Positions 16,562 to 24,975 of a DNA stretch of 64,000 bases are shown one piece after another; within the stretch, counting starts at the first letter, position 1; each line of letters opens with the position of its first letter. The DNA comes from JADJPO01 sp963825645 (lineage in GTDB: Bacteria; Actinomycetota; Actinomycetes; Actinomycetales; Kineosporiaceae), in the NCBI GenBank assembly GCA_963825645.1, contig CAWGTT010000007.1, forward strand, positions 185,195 through 249,194, in the 5' to 3' direction. The notes beneath the pieces are model-generated. The model was not told where the DNA came from, made no database searches, and saw nothing but the letters and a program-made list of their open reading frames with translations. A program made the translations under genes and the position numbers.

Positions 16562-16918
16562 TCAGCGGGCGAGCACGTCGTCCAGGCTGCGCCCGCGGGC
16601 CATGCCGAGCTCGTCGCGAAGTCCACTTGCGGCGCCCTTGAGCTCGAACCCACCCAGGCGCTCCAGGTCGTCGAGTACCCGCCGCACCGTCAGCAGGGTC
16701 ACCTCGTCCAGGGCTCGGCACTCAGCACCGGCCTCGGCCACCTGGCTCAGGGCGTCGGCCACGTGGTCGCGCAGCCCCGGGTGGACCGCCATCAGCGAGT
16801 CGAGTTCGTCGTGGTGGCGGCGCAGTATTCGCTCCCAGCGCAGTCCCACCCGTGAGGTGCTCAGCTTCTTGTGGAGCAGCAAGGAGGCTCCGCGCTCTCT
16901 CTCGCCGATGCCGTACAT
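16562..16918 (-). CDS. Hypothetical helical protein, 118 aa
   Basis: I do not recognise a family. From the ATG at 16918 the protein is almost entirely predicted helix with regular heptad-like spacing (RWERILRRHHDELDSLMAVH, then TLLTVRRVLDDLERLGGFEL). It has no membrane segment, Cys or catalytic motif. It begins MYGIGERERGASLLLHKKLS, a basic, possibly flexible start. A longer in-frame start at 16978 would add a Cys-containing segment without a ribosome site, so I prefer the shorter form. It is alone on its strand beside the PHP gene, 68 bases away. Confidence 0.6.
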   Translation of the reverse strand: MYGIGERERGASLLLHKKLSTSRVGLRWERILRRHHDELDSLMAVHPGLRDHVADALSQVAEAGAECRALDEVTLLTVRRVLDDLERLGGFELKGAASGLRDELGMARGRSLDDVLAR

Positions 16919-17122
16919 GACCTGTTCCCCATTTCCCAACCGCTGACACCGATTACACCCCCATCCTCGGTGCTCCACCCACTGGTAATGAGCAGTCCGG
17001 CGCTCTGGTGATACAGACCAGCCCTAGAGCCGAGAGGGCTCTAGTCCGAACGGGCTAGGGTTCCTATCCGCGGGCGCCACCCGGTGCCCGACCACGGCGC
17101 GCGTTGGGGGCACAATCAGGCC

Positions 17123-17164
17123 ATGACCGCAGGACGAGTCGTGACGAGCCATGAAGATCGCTGA
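17123..17164 (+). other. Possible short upstream ORF overlapping a start codon
   Basis: A 13-codon frame (MTAGRVVTSHEDR) starts six bases after a CACAAT hexamer and ends 14 bases inside the phosphoesterase gene, in a different frame. It could couple or damp translation of that gene. Nothing proves that it is translated. Confidence 0.2.
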
Positions 17165-19094
17165 GCTGCGCGAGCACGCCCGTCTCATGGGCTTCACGCC
17201 ATCCGACCAGGTGCGCTGGCTGGCTCCGGTCGAGCTGACCCGGACGGCGCTCAAGGTCTACCTCTCCTCCACCTTCGCCGGGTACATCGACCGCCGCGAG
17301 GTGCAGGCTGCGCTGCCCAAGCCGGCGATCGCCGTCGTGACCGACCCCCTCGGGGAGGAGTTGTGGCTGGACTTCGTCGCCGACCTCGGTGACGGCTTCG
17401 ACGCCACCTTCACGGTGGCCAACCTGCTGGCCGCGGATTCGCTCCAGGTCAGTGCGCCGGACGGCGACACGGTCGACCTGCCTCGCGGCCGGGTGCTGGT
17501 CCTCGGTGGTGACGAGGTCTACCCGACGCCGTCCGCGGTGGCGTACGAGGATCGCACGCGGGGGCCGTACCGGGCGGCGCTGCCCACGTCGGTCACCGCC
17601 GAGCTGCCCGTGCAGCGGCGTCCGCTGATGCTGGCGCTGCCCGGCAACCACGATTGGTACGACGGCCTGACCGCCTTCCTGCGCCTGTTCTGCCAGCGCC
17701 GTCCGATCGGCGGCTGGCGCACCGCGCAGACCCGCAGCTACTTCGCGGTGGAGCTGCCGAACCACTGGTGGCTGGTCGGGGTTGACACCCAGCTCGGCAC
17801 CTACATCGATGAGCCGCAGATCCAGTACTTCCGCGAGCATCTGTCCTCCAAGCTGCAGCCCGGGGACGCGGTCATCCTGTGCTCCCCGGCGCCGACCTGG
17901 GTGCACACCGGCGAGGGCAACCCCGACGCGTTCAACTCCCTGCACTGGTTCGAGCAGCACGTCGTCGGCCGGCACGAGAGCGAGGACGGTCAGCCCAGGC
18001 CGACGCACGCGGCGGTCCGGCTGTGGCTGACCGGCGACCTGCACCACTACGCGCGCTACGAGGAGCAGCACACCGGCGAGCGGCAGGCAGGTGCGCCTCG
18101 CCAGTTCATCACGTGCGGGCTGGGCGGCAGCTTCCTCGCCGGCACCCACGACCTGCCCGCAGAGCTGACAGTGCCGCCGTCGGACTCCCGGCTGACCGTC
18201 CGCCAGCCACCGACGCGCCTGCGGCTGGTCTCCCGGTATCCCGACCCGACGACGACCCGCAAGCTGATGGCTCGCGTGCTGTCGCCGGGTCGGTTCGGCC
18301 TGCCGATGCGCAACCCGGGCTTCTGGCGGCTGTGCGGATCGGTCCAGGCGATCCTGCTTCTGATGTTGGCCGGACTGCTTGGCCAGCAGCTCGGGCACGG
18401 TCCGGTCGGCGCCCTGCGCGCGGCAGGGGTCCCCGACGTGGTGCGGCTGGCCTGGCAGAGCCTGATCGTGCTGATCTGCGTCCTGGCCTTCTTCGCGGCG
18501 GCGACGATGGTCCGCGCGCAACCCGACGAACGCCGACAACGCCTGGGCGTGGCCTACGAGGTGTCGGTGGCGGTCGCGCTTCAGCTCGTCGTGACCTTCG
18601 CGGCGCTGCTCGCGGTCACCGTCGTCGACTGGCCCGCCGACTGGCCGTCCTGGCTGATCCTGGCGCTGCTCGGGCTCGTCACGGTCGCCGTGGTCGGGCT
18701 GCTCTCCGCCTACGCCTTCGCCGTCTACATGCTGCTCTCGCGCTCGGCTCTGGTACGCAGCTGGCGGATGTCGGCCCAGGCCATCGAGGACGGCAAGGGG
18801 TTCCTTCGGCTGCGGTTCGCTGCGGACGGCTCGTCGGTGCAGGTGCACCCGGTGGTCGTCGACACGGTTCACCACGACTGGCTTCTGGACGGCAGCCGTC
18901 CGGTGCCGGACGGCGCCCTGCCGGCTGCTCGGCTGGTCGAGACCCCGGTGCGGATCAACCGCCGCGGGCCCGTGCCGCCGCCGGTGCCTGCGCCGGACGA
19001 CGACCCGAGGCCGAGCCTTCGGCGCGCCGAGCCCAGTGCGGTCGACCTCAAGGAACCCTCGAAGGTGCCGCAGCCACCGGTCAGCCCAGGGTGA
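17151..19094 (+). CDS. Membrane-anchored metallophosphoesterase
   Basis: A 647-residue protein. The N-terminal half is a calcineurin-like metallophosphoesterase: VLVLGGDEVYPTP, LALPGNHDWYDGL and LTGDLHHYARYE supply the Asp, Asn-His and His metal ligands. From about residue 395 there are six hydrophobic stretches, including WRLCGSVQAILLLMLAGLLG and SWLILALLGLVTVAVVGLLS. A soluble, partly proline-rich tail follows. Relatives occur widely in actinomycetes without a known substrate. I find no clear signal peptide. The ATG at 17151 has only a weak GACGAG upstream and overlaps a short upstream frame. The 3' end overlaps the convergent Rieske gene by 14 bases. Confidence 0.82.
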   Translation: MKIAELREHARLMGFTPSDQVRWLAPVELTRTALKVYLSSTFAGYIDRREVQAALPKPAIAVVTDPLGEELWLDFVADLGDGFDATFTVANLLAADSLQVSAPDGDTVDLPRGRVLVLGGDEVYPTPSAVAYEDRTRGPYRAALPTSVTAELPVQRRPLMLALPGNHDWYDGLTAFLRLFCQRRPIGGWRTAQTRSYFAVELPNHWWLVGVDTQLGTYIDEPQIQYFREHLSSKLQPGDAVILCSPAPTWVHTGEGNPDAFNSLHWFEQHVVGRHESEDGQPRPTHAAVRLWLTGDLHHYARYEEQHTGERQAGAPRQFITCGLGGSFLAGTHDLPAELTVPPSDSRLTVRQPPTRLRLVSRYPDPTTTRKLMARVLSPGRFGLPMRNPGFWRLCGSVQAILLLMLAGLLGQQLGHGPVGALRAAGVPDVVRLAWQSLIVLICVLAFFAAATMVRAQPDERRQRLGVAYEVSVAVALQLVVTFAALLAVTVVDWPADWPSWLILALLGLVTVAVVGLLSAYAFAVYMLLSRSALVRSWRMSAQAIEDGKGFLRLRFAADGSSVQVHPVVVDTVHHDWLLDGSRPVPDGALPAARLVETPVRINRRGPVPPPVPAPDDDPRPSLRRAEPSAVDLKEPSKVPQPPVSPG

Positions 19095-19542
19095 CGCCGT
19101 CCGAGCTGACGCTGACGCTCAGTGACTTCAGGTTCGCGGTGGCCGGGCCTCGGGTCACTGCACCGGTCGCGGCGTCGAACTGCGAGCCGTGACAGGGGCA
19201 GACCAGCCCTGCGCCGTCCGCGGCGACCGTGCACCCCTGGTGGGTGCAGACGGCGCTGAAGGCGACGACCTTTCCGGCCTCCGGCTGGGCGAGGACGACC
19301 TCCTGGCCTGCCACCTCCTTGACCACAGCCCCACCGACCGGGATGTCGGTGAGGGAGGCCGCGACCCCGGCAGCCGCGCTGGACACGGCCGACGCGGCGG
19401 CGTCCCCGGCGGCACTCGCCGCCGATCCGGCAGCAGTGCTCACCTCGTCGCTGCTGCAGGCGCTCAGGGTCCCGGCGCCGAGCGCGGCAACGGCTCCCGC
19501 CGAGAGCACGCCGCGGCGGGTGGGAGCTGGGCGGTCGGTCAT
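19081..19542 (-). CDS. Rieske [2Fe-2S] lipoprotein
   Basis: A 153-residue exported iron-sulfur protein. It starts MTDRPAPTRRGVLSAGAVAA, a twin-arginine signal, followed by a lipobox at LSAC, so the mature protein would be folded inside, exported by Tat and lipid-anchored. An Ala/Ser-rich linker (residues 33-60) leads to the Rieske domain with CTHQGC and CPCHGSQFD, giving the two Cys and two His ligands. The domain is short, as in arsenite-oxidase-like small subunits and stand-alone actinobacterial Rieske proteins. GGAGG precedes the ATG. The partner redox enzyme is not in the window. Confidence 0.92.
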   Translation of the reverse strand: MTDRPAPTRRGVLSAGAVAALGAGTLSACSSDEVSTAAGSAASAAGDAAASAVSSAAAGVAASLTDIPVGGAVVKEVAGQEVVLAQPEAGKVVAFSAVCTHQGCTVAADGAGLVCPCHGSQFDAATGAVTRGPATANLKSLSVSVSSDGVTLG

Positions 19543-19648
19543 GGTTCCTCCATCGGTCGGGATCTGATCTTGCCGGTGTGGCGAGGAGAGCATCCATCCT
19601 GGTACCTGAGGGGGCGTCTCGCGCGCTGGTGCTATGAATACTGACACG

Positions 19649-21778
19649 TCAGGACTTGGGCGCAAGTCCTCGCCGGGCGAGCAGCGGCTCGATCCGGGGC
19701 CGACGCCCCCGCACCGCAACGAACGCCGCCATCGGGTCGACCGCGCCGCCCCGGCTGAGCAGCTGCTCGGCGAACACCCGCCCGTTGTCCCGGCGCAGCC
19801 CGCCGTTCTCGCGGAACCACTCCACGGCGTCGGCGTCGAGCACCTCGCTCCAGATGTAGCTGTAGTAGCCGGCGCTGTAGCCTCCGGCGAAGATGTGCGC
19901 GAAGTAGCTGCTCTGATACCGCGGTGGGACGAGATCGGGGTCCATCCCGTTGCGCCGCAGGGCCTCTCGCTCGAAGCGGGCAACCTCGTCCGGGGTGCGC
20001 ACGTTCGTCGGCGCCGTCACGCCGTCCTGGGGGGTGCGGTGCCATTCCAGGTCGAGCAGGGCCGCTGCGAGGTACTCGGTGGTGGCGAACCCCTCGCCGT
20101 GGGAGCGGGAGGCGATCAGGGAGTCGACGACCTCCTGTGGCAGCGGCTCGCCGCTGTCGTGATGAACGGCGTAGCGGGCCAGCACCTCGGGCCAGTAGGC
20201 CCACATCTCATTGACCTGGGAGGGGAACTCGACGACGTCGCGCGGCACGTTCGTACCGGACAACAACGGGTACCGGACGTCGGAGAGCAGGCCGTGCAGC
20301 ACGTGCCCGAACTCGTGGAACGCGGTGATCAGCTCATCGAGGGTGAGCAGGGTCGGCTCGCCGTCCGGGGGACGGGGGATGTTCAGGTTGATCACCACGA
20401 CAGGCGTGTCGCCGAGCAGATGTGACTGGTCGACGAAGGTGCTCATCCAGGCCCCGCCGCGCTTGGCGTCACGGGTGTACCAGTCGGCCAGAAACAGCCC
20501 GACCGGCACGTCGTCCTCGGCGCTGACCTCGAAGACCTGCACATCCTCGCAGTAGCCGGCCAGGTCGTCACGGCGGGTGAAGCTGAGCCCGTAGAGCTGG
20601 GTCGCGGCGTAGAAGATGCCGTCCTGCACCACTCGGCCGAGCTCGAAGTAGGGCCGCAGCGCAGCGGTGTCGAGGTCGAACGCCTCCTGACGCACCCGCC
20701 CGGCGTAGTAGCCCCAGTCCCACGGCTGGAGCGGCCCGCTCAGCCCGTCGGCGAGGAGTGCACGCTCCAGTTCCGCCGCCTCGGTTCGGGCGTTGGCAAG
20801 CGCCGGCGGCACCAGCGCGGCGAGCATCTCCTCGACGGCGGAGGCGGTCTTGGCGGTCTCGTCCTCGATGACGTACGACGCGTGGTCGGGGTAGCCGAGC
20901 ACGTTCGCACGTTCGGCACGTAGGGCGACGATCCGGGCCAGGGTAACCCTCGTGTCGTGGTCGTTGCCGCGCGCGCCGCGCGAGATCGACGCGCGGTGGA
21001 GGCGTTCGCGCAGGGCGCGGTTGGTGAGCCAGGCCAGTTCAGGCTGGGCCGTCGGCAGGCTGAGGGTGAGCAGGTAGCCGTCGAGGCCGCGGCCGGCCGC
21101 GGCCTGGGCCGCCGCCGCGATGGTCGTCTCGCCGAGCCCGGCCAGCTCGGTGCCGTCGCTCACGTGGACGGCGAGGTCGACCGTGTCCGCGAGCAGGTTG
21201 TTCTTGAAGGCGGTGGTGAGCGTGGCCAGCTCGGCGTTGAGCTGACGGAGCCGAGCCTGCTGCGCGTCGTCGAGGCCTGCCCCGGCTCGCACGAAGTCCT
21301 TGTGGTATCGCTCGAGCAGACGCTGGCGTTCGGGATCCAGGTTCAGCGCCCCGGACTGGTCCACCAACGCGCGTATCCGGGCGAACAGCCTGTGGTCGAG
21401 GTGGATCGCGTCCCGGTGGGCCGCCAGCCGCGGTGCCAGGTCGGCCTCGATCTCGTTCAGCGCCGGGGTGGCGTCCGAGCCGGCCAGATTGAAGAACACC
21501 TGGCTGACGCGGGTGAGCAGCCGTCCGGACCGTTCGAGCGCCTCCAGGGTGTTCTGCACGTTCGGCGGTTCGGACGAGGTGGCGATCGCCTCGACTTCGG
21601 CTCGCTGCTCGGCCATGCCGGCCTCGAAGGCGGGCACGTAGTGCTCGGTGCGGATGCTGGCGAACGGCGGCAGGCCGAACGGTAAGGAGCTGGGCCGGGC
21701 GAACGGGTTATCGGGATCCAGATGTGGTTGGGGTAGCGGGCCGTTCTGGCAGACGCGGTCGGGGCGCCCAGTGGTCAT
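19649..21778 (-). CDS. M3 family zinc metallopeptidase (Dcp/oligopeptidase type)
   Basis: A 709-residue cytosolic oligopeptidase. The M3 zinc site FHEFGHVLHGLLSD lies near residue 480, with the third ligand in the next helix region. The N-terminal part starts DPDNPFARPSSLPFGLPPF as in peptidyl-dipeptidase Dcp, which cleaves dipeptides from short peptides. The C-terminal GGYSAGYYSYIWSEVLDADA and the ending segment are conserved in this family. The length is typical (about 680-710). The ATG lies six bases after a minus-strand TAGAGT hexamer. It is divergent from the PlsC gene; their -10 elements are only 11 bases apart. Confidence 0.93.
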   Translation of the reverse strand: MTTGRPDRVCQNGPLPQPHLDPDNPFARPSSLPFGLPPFASIRTEHYVPAFEAGMAEQRAEVEAIATSSEPPNVQNTLEALERSGRLLTRVSQVFFNLAGSDATPALNEIEADLAPRLAAHRDAIHLDHRLFARIRALVDQSGALNLDPERQRLLERYHKDFVRAGAGLDDAQQARLRQLNAELATLTTAFKNNLLADTVDLAVHVSDGTELAGLGETTIAAAAQAAAGRGLDGYLLTLSLPTAQPELAWLTNRALRERLHRASISRGARGNDHDTRVTLARIVALRAERANVLGYPDHASYVIEDETAKTASAVEEMLAALVPPALANARTEAAELERALLADGLSGPLQPWDWGYYAGRVRQEAFDLDTAALRPYFELGRVVQDGIFYAATQLYGLSFTRRDDLAGYCEDVQVFEVSAEDDVPVGLFLADWYTRDAKRGGAWMSTFVDQSHLLGDTPVVVINLNIPRPPDGEPTLLTLDELITAFHEFGHVLHGLLSDVRYPLLSGTNVPRDVVEFPSQVNEMWAYWPEVLARYAVHHDSGEPLPQEVVDSLIASRSHGEGFATTEYLAAALLDLEWHRTPQDGVTAPTNVRTPDEVARFEREALRRNGMDPDLVPPRYQSSYFAHIFAGGYSAGYYSYIWSEVLDADAVEWFRENGGLRRDNGRVFAEQLLSRGGAVDPMAAFVAVRGRRPRIEPLLARRGLAPKS

Positions 21779-21784
21779 GGCGAC

Positions 21785-21790
21785 ACTCTA
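21785..21790 (-). promoter_or_regulatory. -10 element of the M3 peptidase gene (leaderless layout)
   Basis: The minus-strand hexamer TAGAGT ends six bases before the ATG at 21778, with no room for a ribosome site. Confidence 0.6.
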
Positions 21791-21801
21791 GGTGCCGCAT
21801 C

Positions 21802-21807
21802 TAGGCT
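21802..21807 (+). promoter_or_regulatory. -10 element of the PlsC gene (leaderless layout)
   Basis: TAGGCT ends seven bases before the GTG at 21815. It faces away from the -10 of the M3 peptidase gene, so the two promoters must overlap. Confidence 0.6.
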
Positions 21808-21814
21808 GACCCGC

Positions 21815-22567
21815 GTGAGGGACCTCGTCTACCCGCCGGTGATCGTCGTGGCCCGCGGCCTGTTCGGTGCACTCGGTCTGCGGTTCTCGATCGAGGGCTC
21901 CCAGAACGTGCCGCGGATCGGCGGCGCGGTCATCGCCAGCAACCACGTCAGCTACCTCGACTTCGCGCTGCTCGGCTACGGTGCGCGGCCGGCGGACCGG
22001 TACATCCGGTTCATGGCCAAGGAATCGGTGTTCCGCCATCGCGTCTCCGGTCCCCTGATGCGCGGAATGCACCACATCCCGGTGGACCGAGCGGCCGGGT
22101 CCGGCGCGTTCAAGCATGCACTTGGAGCGTTGAAGGGCGGCGAGCTGGTGGGGGTGTTCCCCGAGGCCACGATCAGTCGCTCGTTCCTGCTCAAGGACTT
22201 CAAGCCCGGCGCGGTGAGGCTGGCCCAGGCGGCGGGGGTGCCGTTGGTGCCGTCGGTGGTCTGGGGCGGACAGCGGATCTTCACCAAGGGTCACCCGAAG
22301 GACTTCCGGGGTCGCGGCAAGGCGATCACGGTGGCGTTCGGTGAGCCGCTGAGTGCGCGCAGAGGCGCGTCCACAGCAGCGCTGACCGAGGAGCTGATCG
22401 AACGGATGTCGACCCTTCTCGATAGCGTCCAGCGCAGCTATCCGGACTCCCCGTCCGGTCCGGATGACACCTGGTGGCTCCCGGCTGGGATGGGCGGCAG
22501 CGCACCGACGCCCGAGGAAGCCGCTGCTCTGGATGCCAGGGACCGGGAGTCGCGGGAGGCGGGCTGA
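21815..22567 (+). CDS. 1-acylglycerol-3-phosphate acyltransferase family protein
   Basis: A 250-residue PlsC-type acyltransferase that would add an acyl chain to lysophosphatidic acid or a related acceptor at the membrane. The catalytic H-x4-D motif is NHVSYLDFA near residue 43. The second motif reads FPEATIS instead of the more common FPEGTRS. The third block is GVPLVPSVVWGGQRI. The N-terminal hydrophobic stretch VIVVARGLFGALGL may dip into the membrane. The C-terminal tail is acidic and unstructured. The GTG is set by a leaderless promoter. Its 3' end is 13 bases from the convergent PH-domain gene. Confidence 0.9.
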   Translation: MRDLVYPPVIVVARGLFGALGLRFSIEGSQNVPRIGGAVIASNHVSYLDFALLGYGARPADRYIRFMAKESVFRHRVSGPLMRGMHHIPVDRAAGSGAFKHALGALKGGELVGVFPEATISRSFLLKDFKPGAVRLAQAAGVPLVPSVVWGGQRIFTKGHPKDFRGRGKAITVAFGEPLSARRGASTAALTEELIERMSTLLDSVQRSYPDSPSGPDDTWWLPAGMGGSAPTPEEAAALDARDRESREAG

Positions 22568-22580
22568 CCGCCGTCCGGGC

Positions 22581-23258
22581 CTACTTCTTCTTGTCGTACC
22601 ACTCCTCGTCGTCCGACGACTCCAGCCTGGCGCCCTGGCCGCTTTGGAAGAGGCGGCCGCGCCAGTTGACGTTGACCTTCTTCTCGGTCTTGACGTCGAC
22701 CAGGATGACGTCGGTGGTCCCGCGGCCGAAGAGCAGGTTCTGGATGAAGCGGTAGCTGGCGTCCGGGTCGGGAATGCGGTCGAGCTTCTCGAGCGCCTGG
22801 TTCTGTCCTGCCGACTCGAACCGGAACGACCCGTAGCCGAGCAGCATGCCCATCGGGGTGCGCATGTAGCCCATGTCGGTGAGCTTGGCGAGGGGCATCA
22901 TCGCCACGTACCGGTTGACGATGCCGGTGACCGTGATCACGCGCTTCCTGGTGATGAAGACCAGTTCGCGGTACCAGAGGAAGTACTTCACGGCGAGCCG
23001 GCCGATCAGGTAGAGGATCACCAGCACGAGTAGCTCCCCGACCAGGGGGACGTCGGGCGGAAGGAGGCTGATCAGCCAGAAGCAGACGAACAGCCCACCA
23101 GCCGTGGTCAGGATCGGTTGGATCATGACCGACCAGTGCACCTGGCCGCCCACCGCCGGGAAGTCGAGCTCGGGGTCGGACAGGTAGCGGAGGAACTCCT
23201 TCGGTAGGTCGCGCCCGTTGCGCTTGTCCCAGGCCCACGGATGCGGAAGAAGATGCAT
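22581..23258 (-). CDS. Membrane protein with bacterial PH-like domain
   Basis: A 225-residue protein. Two adjacent membrane helices lie around residues 45-90 (LTTAGGLFVCFWLISLL and LVGELLVLVILYLIGRLAV). They are followed by a bacterial PH-like domain (FLWYRELVFITRKRVITVTG, then RFIQNLLFGRGTTDVILVDV). The C-terminus is charged (SSDDEEWYDKKK). Proteins of this type are common in actinomycetes and function is generally unknown. It follows a 56-residue single-span protein gene by ten bases on the same strand, so the two probably form one operon. Confidence 0.8.
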   Translation of the reverse strand: MHLLPHPWAWDKRNGRDLPKEFLRYLSDPELDFPAVGGQVHWSVMIQPILTTAGGLFVCFWLISLLPPDVPLVGELLVLVILYLIGRLAVKYFLWYRELVFITRKRVITVTGIVNRYVAMMPLAKLTDMGYMRTPMGMLLGYGSFRFESAGQNQALEKLDRIPDPDASYRFIQNLLFGRGTTDVILVDVKTEKKVNVNWRGRLFQSGQGARLESSDDEEWYDKKK

Positions 23259-23268
23259 GCTTATCTAC

Positions 23269-23439
23269 CTACTGGCGCAGCAGGGCGTCGAAGAACGTGA
23301 AGATGGAACGGAAAGCGTCGGCGATGAACTGGAAGATCGTACGCACGAAGTTTGCCGCTTCCTGAGGACTGACGATTATCGCGTAGAGGATGAAGACGAC
23401 TAGGACCCCGACCAGCAAGTTCTTGGGCTGCACTTTCAT
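23269..23439 (-). CDS. Small single-span membrane protein, 56 aa
   Basis: A 56-residue protein starting MKVQPKNLLVGVLVVFILYA, a basic start followed by one clear membrane helix, then an amphipathic segment (VRTIFQFIADAFRSIFTFFD). A strong GGAGG ribosome site seven bases before the ATG at 23439 supports it over longer in-frame starts that lack homology-like character. It sits ten bases upstream of the PH-domain membrane protein gene and may be its partner. The aromatic-rich C-terminal segment could lie along the membrane. I do not recognise a named family. Confidence 0.75.
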   Translation of the reverse strand: MKVQPKNLLVGVLVVFILYAIIVSPQEAANFVRTIFQFIADAFRSIFTFFDALLRQ

Positions 23440-23685
23440 GACACCTCCCTCATGACAGCTCGGCCGCACGCGTAGGCCGTCTACGCATCCAACGGCCCAG
23501 CATGGCCGCCGTTCCTCGGCGCGCCACGGAGGCGCGCCGACAACTATCCCATGCGTCCCACCTGTCACACACGTCACGGGTCGGGTTTCGTGACTATCCA
23601 TCTGCTCGTCGCTACTCACCGTACGTCCCGAGGCGAACAGGCGACAGTCCTGCCGTTGTGGGGTGCGTCGGTGGAGTCGGCCGGG

Positions 23686-24321
23686 TCAGACCACCCCGTA
23701 GAGCCGGTCACCGGCGTCGCCGAGGCCGGGGACGATGTAGCCGCGCTCGTCCAGCCGCTCGTCGAGCGCGGCCACCACCACGCTGATGGGCGCATCAGCG
23801 CCGAAGGCCTGCTCGATGGCGGTGACCCCCTCCGGCGCGGCGAGCAGGCAGATCGCGGTCACCGAGCTCGCGCCGCGGTCCAGGGCGAACCGGACGGCGG
23901 CCGCGAGCGTACCGCCGGTGGCCAGCATCGGGTCGAGCAGGTAGACCTGCCGACCGGACAGGTCCTGGGGCAGACGCTCCGCGTAGGTGGTGGCCTTCAA
24001 GGTCTGTTCGTTGCGAACCATGCCGAGGAAGCCCACCTCTGCGGTGGGCACCAGCCGGGACATCCCCTCGAGCATGCCGAGGCCGGCGCGCAGGATGGGG
24101 ACGACGAGTGGGCGGGGAAGGGCCAGGTGCACACCCCGGGCGGAGGCGACGGGAGTGCGGATCTCGTGCGGCTCGACGCGAACCTCCCGGGTCGCCTCGT
24201 ACGCGAGCAGCGTGACGAGCTCCTCGGTGAGGCGGCGGAAGGTCGGTGAGTCGGTGGCCATGTCGCGCAGCAGGGTGAGCTTGTGAGCAACGAGAGGGTG
24301 GTCGACGACACGCAGTTGCAT
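23686..24321 (-). CDS. upp: Uracil phosphoribosyltransferase
   Basis: A 211-residue enzyme of pyrimidine salvage that converts uracil and PRPP to UMP in the cytosol. The PRPP-binding loop is VYLLDPMLATGGTLAAAV near residue 130 and the uracil-binding end is GYIVPGLGDAGDRLYG. VPILRAGLGMLEGM is also diagnostic. The length matches the family (about 208-211). The ATG is set by a leaderless promoter: minus-strand TAGGTT six bases upstream. It is divergent from the tadA pair, with 58 bases between start codons. Confidence 0.96.
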   Translation of the reverse strand: MQLRVVDHPLVAHKLTLLRDMATDSPTFRRLTEELVTLLAYEATREVRVEPHEIRTPVASARGVHLALPRPLVVPILRAGLGMLEGMSRLVPTAEVGFLGMVRNEQTLKATTYAERLPQDLSGRQVYLLDPMLATGGTLAAAVRFALDRGASSVTAICLLAAPEGVTAIEQAFGADAPISVVVAALDERLDERGYIVPGLGDAGDRLYGVV

Positions 24322-24327
24322 GACCGG

Positions 24328-24333
24328 AACCTA
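24328..24333 (-). promoter_or_regulatory. -10 element of upp (leaderless layout)
   Basis: The minus-strand hexamer TAGGTT ends six bases before the upp ATG at 24321. Confidence 0.6.
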
Positions 24334-24379
24334 CCTGGGCTACTTCTCGCCCAGCCATGGTCGATGCCACGATGGGCTC

Positions 24380-24955
24380 GTGGCGTACTTCACCGCTGTC
24401 ATTGCTCGATCCGGGTCGGCCTGGAAGACGCGCGACGTCGAGGTCGACGAATACGAGGCACTTGACGACCTCGTCGAGGCCCTGCGAGGGGTGGCGGTCG
24501 GCGACGAGCCGGTGCTGGCGGTCGTCGAACACGAGGACGAGTGGTTCGCCGTGGTCCGTGTGGACGGCGACGATGAGCCACGGTTGTTCGTCTCGGACCT
24601 CTTCGCCGCTTCGCGCAGCTCGTACGCCGAGCTGCTCGCGCCCGCCGCCGACGTCGACGACGAGGACGAGGCCGGCGAGGAGGCGGACGGCGAGGAAGGC
24701 GGGAACGAGGGGGTCGGCGAACCCTCCGCGGAGGCCGTCACCGCAGGTGATGGCGACCAGGACGCCGCGCCCGTGGTGCCGGCCGAGATCGAGGTCGACC
24801 CGTGGGCGGGGGAGACCGACCTCCTCGAGGATTTCGGGGTCAGTGGCAAGGAGCTGCGCCGGCTGGTGGAGGAGCACTCCGAGGACCCCGGCTACGTGCT
24901 CGGTGAGCTCGGTGAGTCGGTCGGCTTCGGCGACCTGCTCGAGGCGCTGCGCTGA
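24380..24955 (+). CDS. tRNA adenosine deaminase-associated protein
   Basis: A 191-residue acidic protein found next to tadA in many actinomycetes; its job is not known. Residues 1-75 form a folded part (VAYFTAVIARSGSAWKTRDV, VEALRGVAVGDEPVLAVVEH). Residues 85-140 are a low-complexity acidic stretch rich in Glu, Asp and Gly, and the C-terminus folds again (GVSGKELRRLVEEHSEDPGY). The GTG at 24380 starts the conserved part; a CACGAT hexamer six bases upstream would fit a leaderless start. tadA begins 20 bases after its stop, so the two are probably co-transcribed. Confidence 0.82.
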   Translation: MAYFTAVIARSGSAWKTRDVEVDEYEALDDLVEALRGVAVGDEPVLAVVEHEDEWFAVVRVDGDDEPRLFVSDLFAASRSSYAELLAPAADVDDEDEAGEEADGEEGGNEGVGEPSAEAVTAGDGDQDAAPVVPAEIEVDPWAGETDLLEDFGVSGKELRRLVEEHSEDPGYVLGELGESVGFGDLLEALR

Positions 24956-24975
24956 CTGCACGACCGCTGGTACGG

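Noticed and set aside
17064..18875. Minus-strand open frame of 603 codons opposite the metallophosphoesterase
   Set aside because: Low-complexity Arg/Gln/His-rich product with no family pattern; the plus strand carries clear metal-site motifs.
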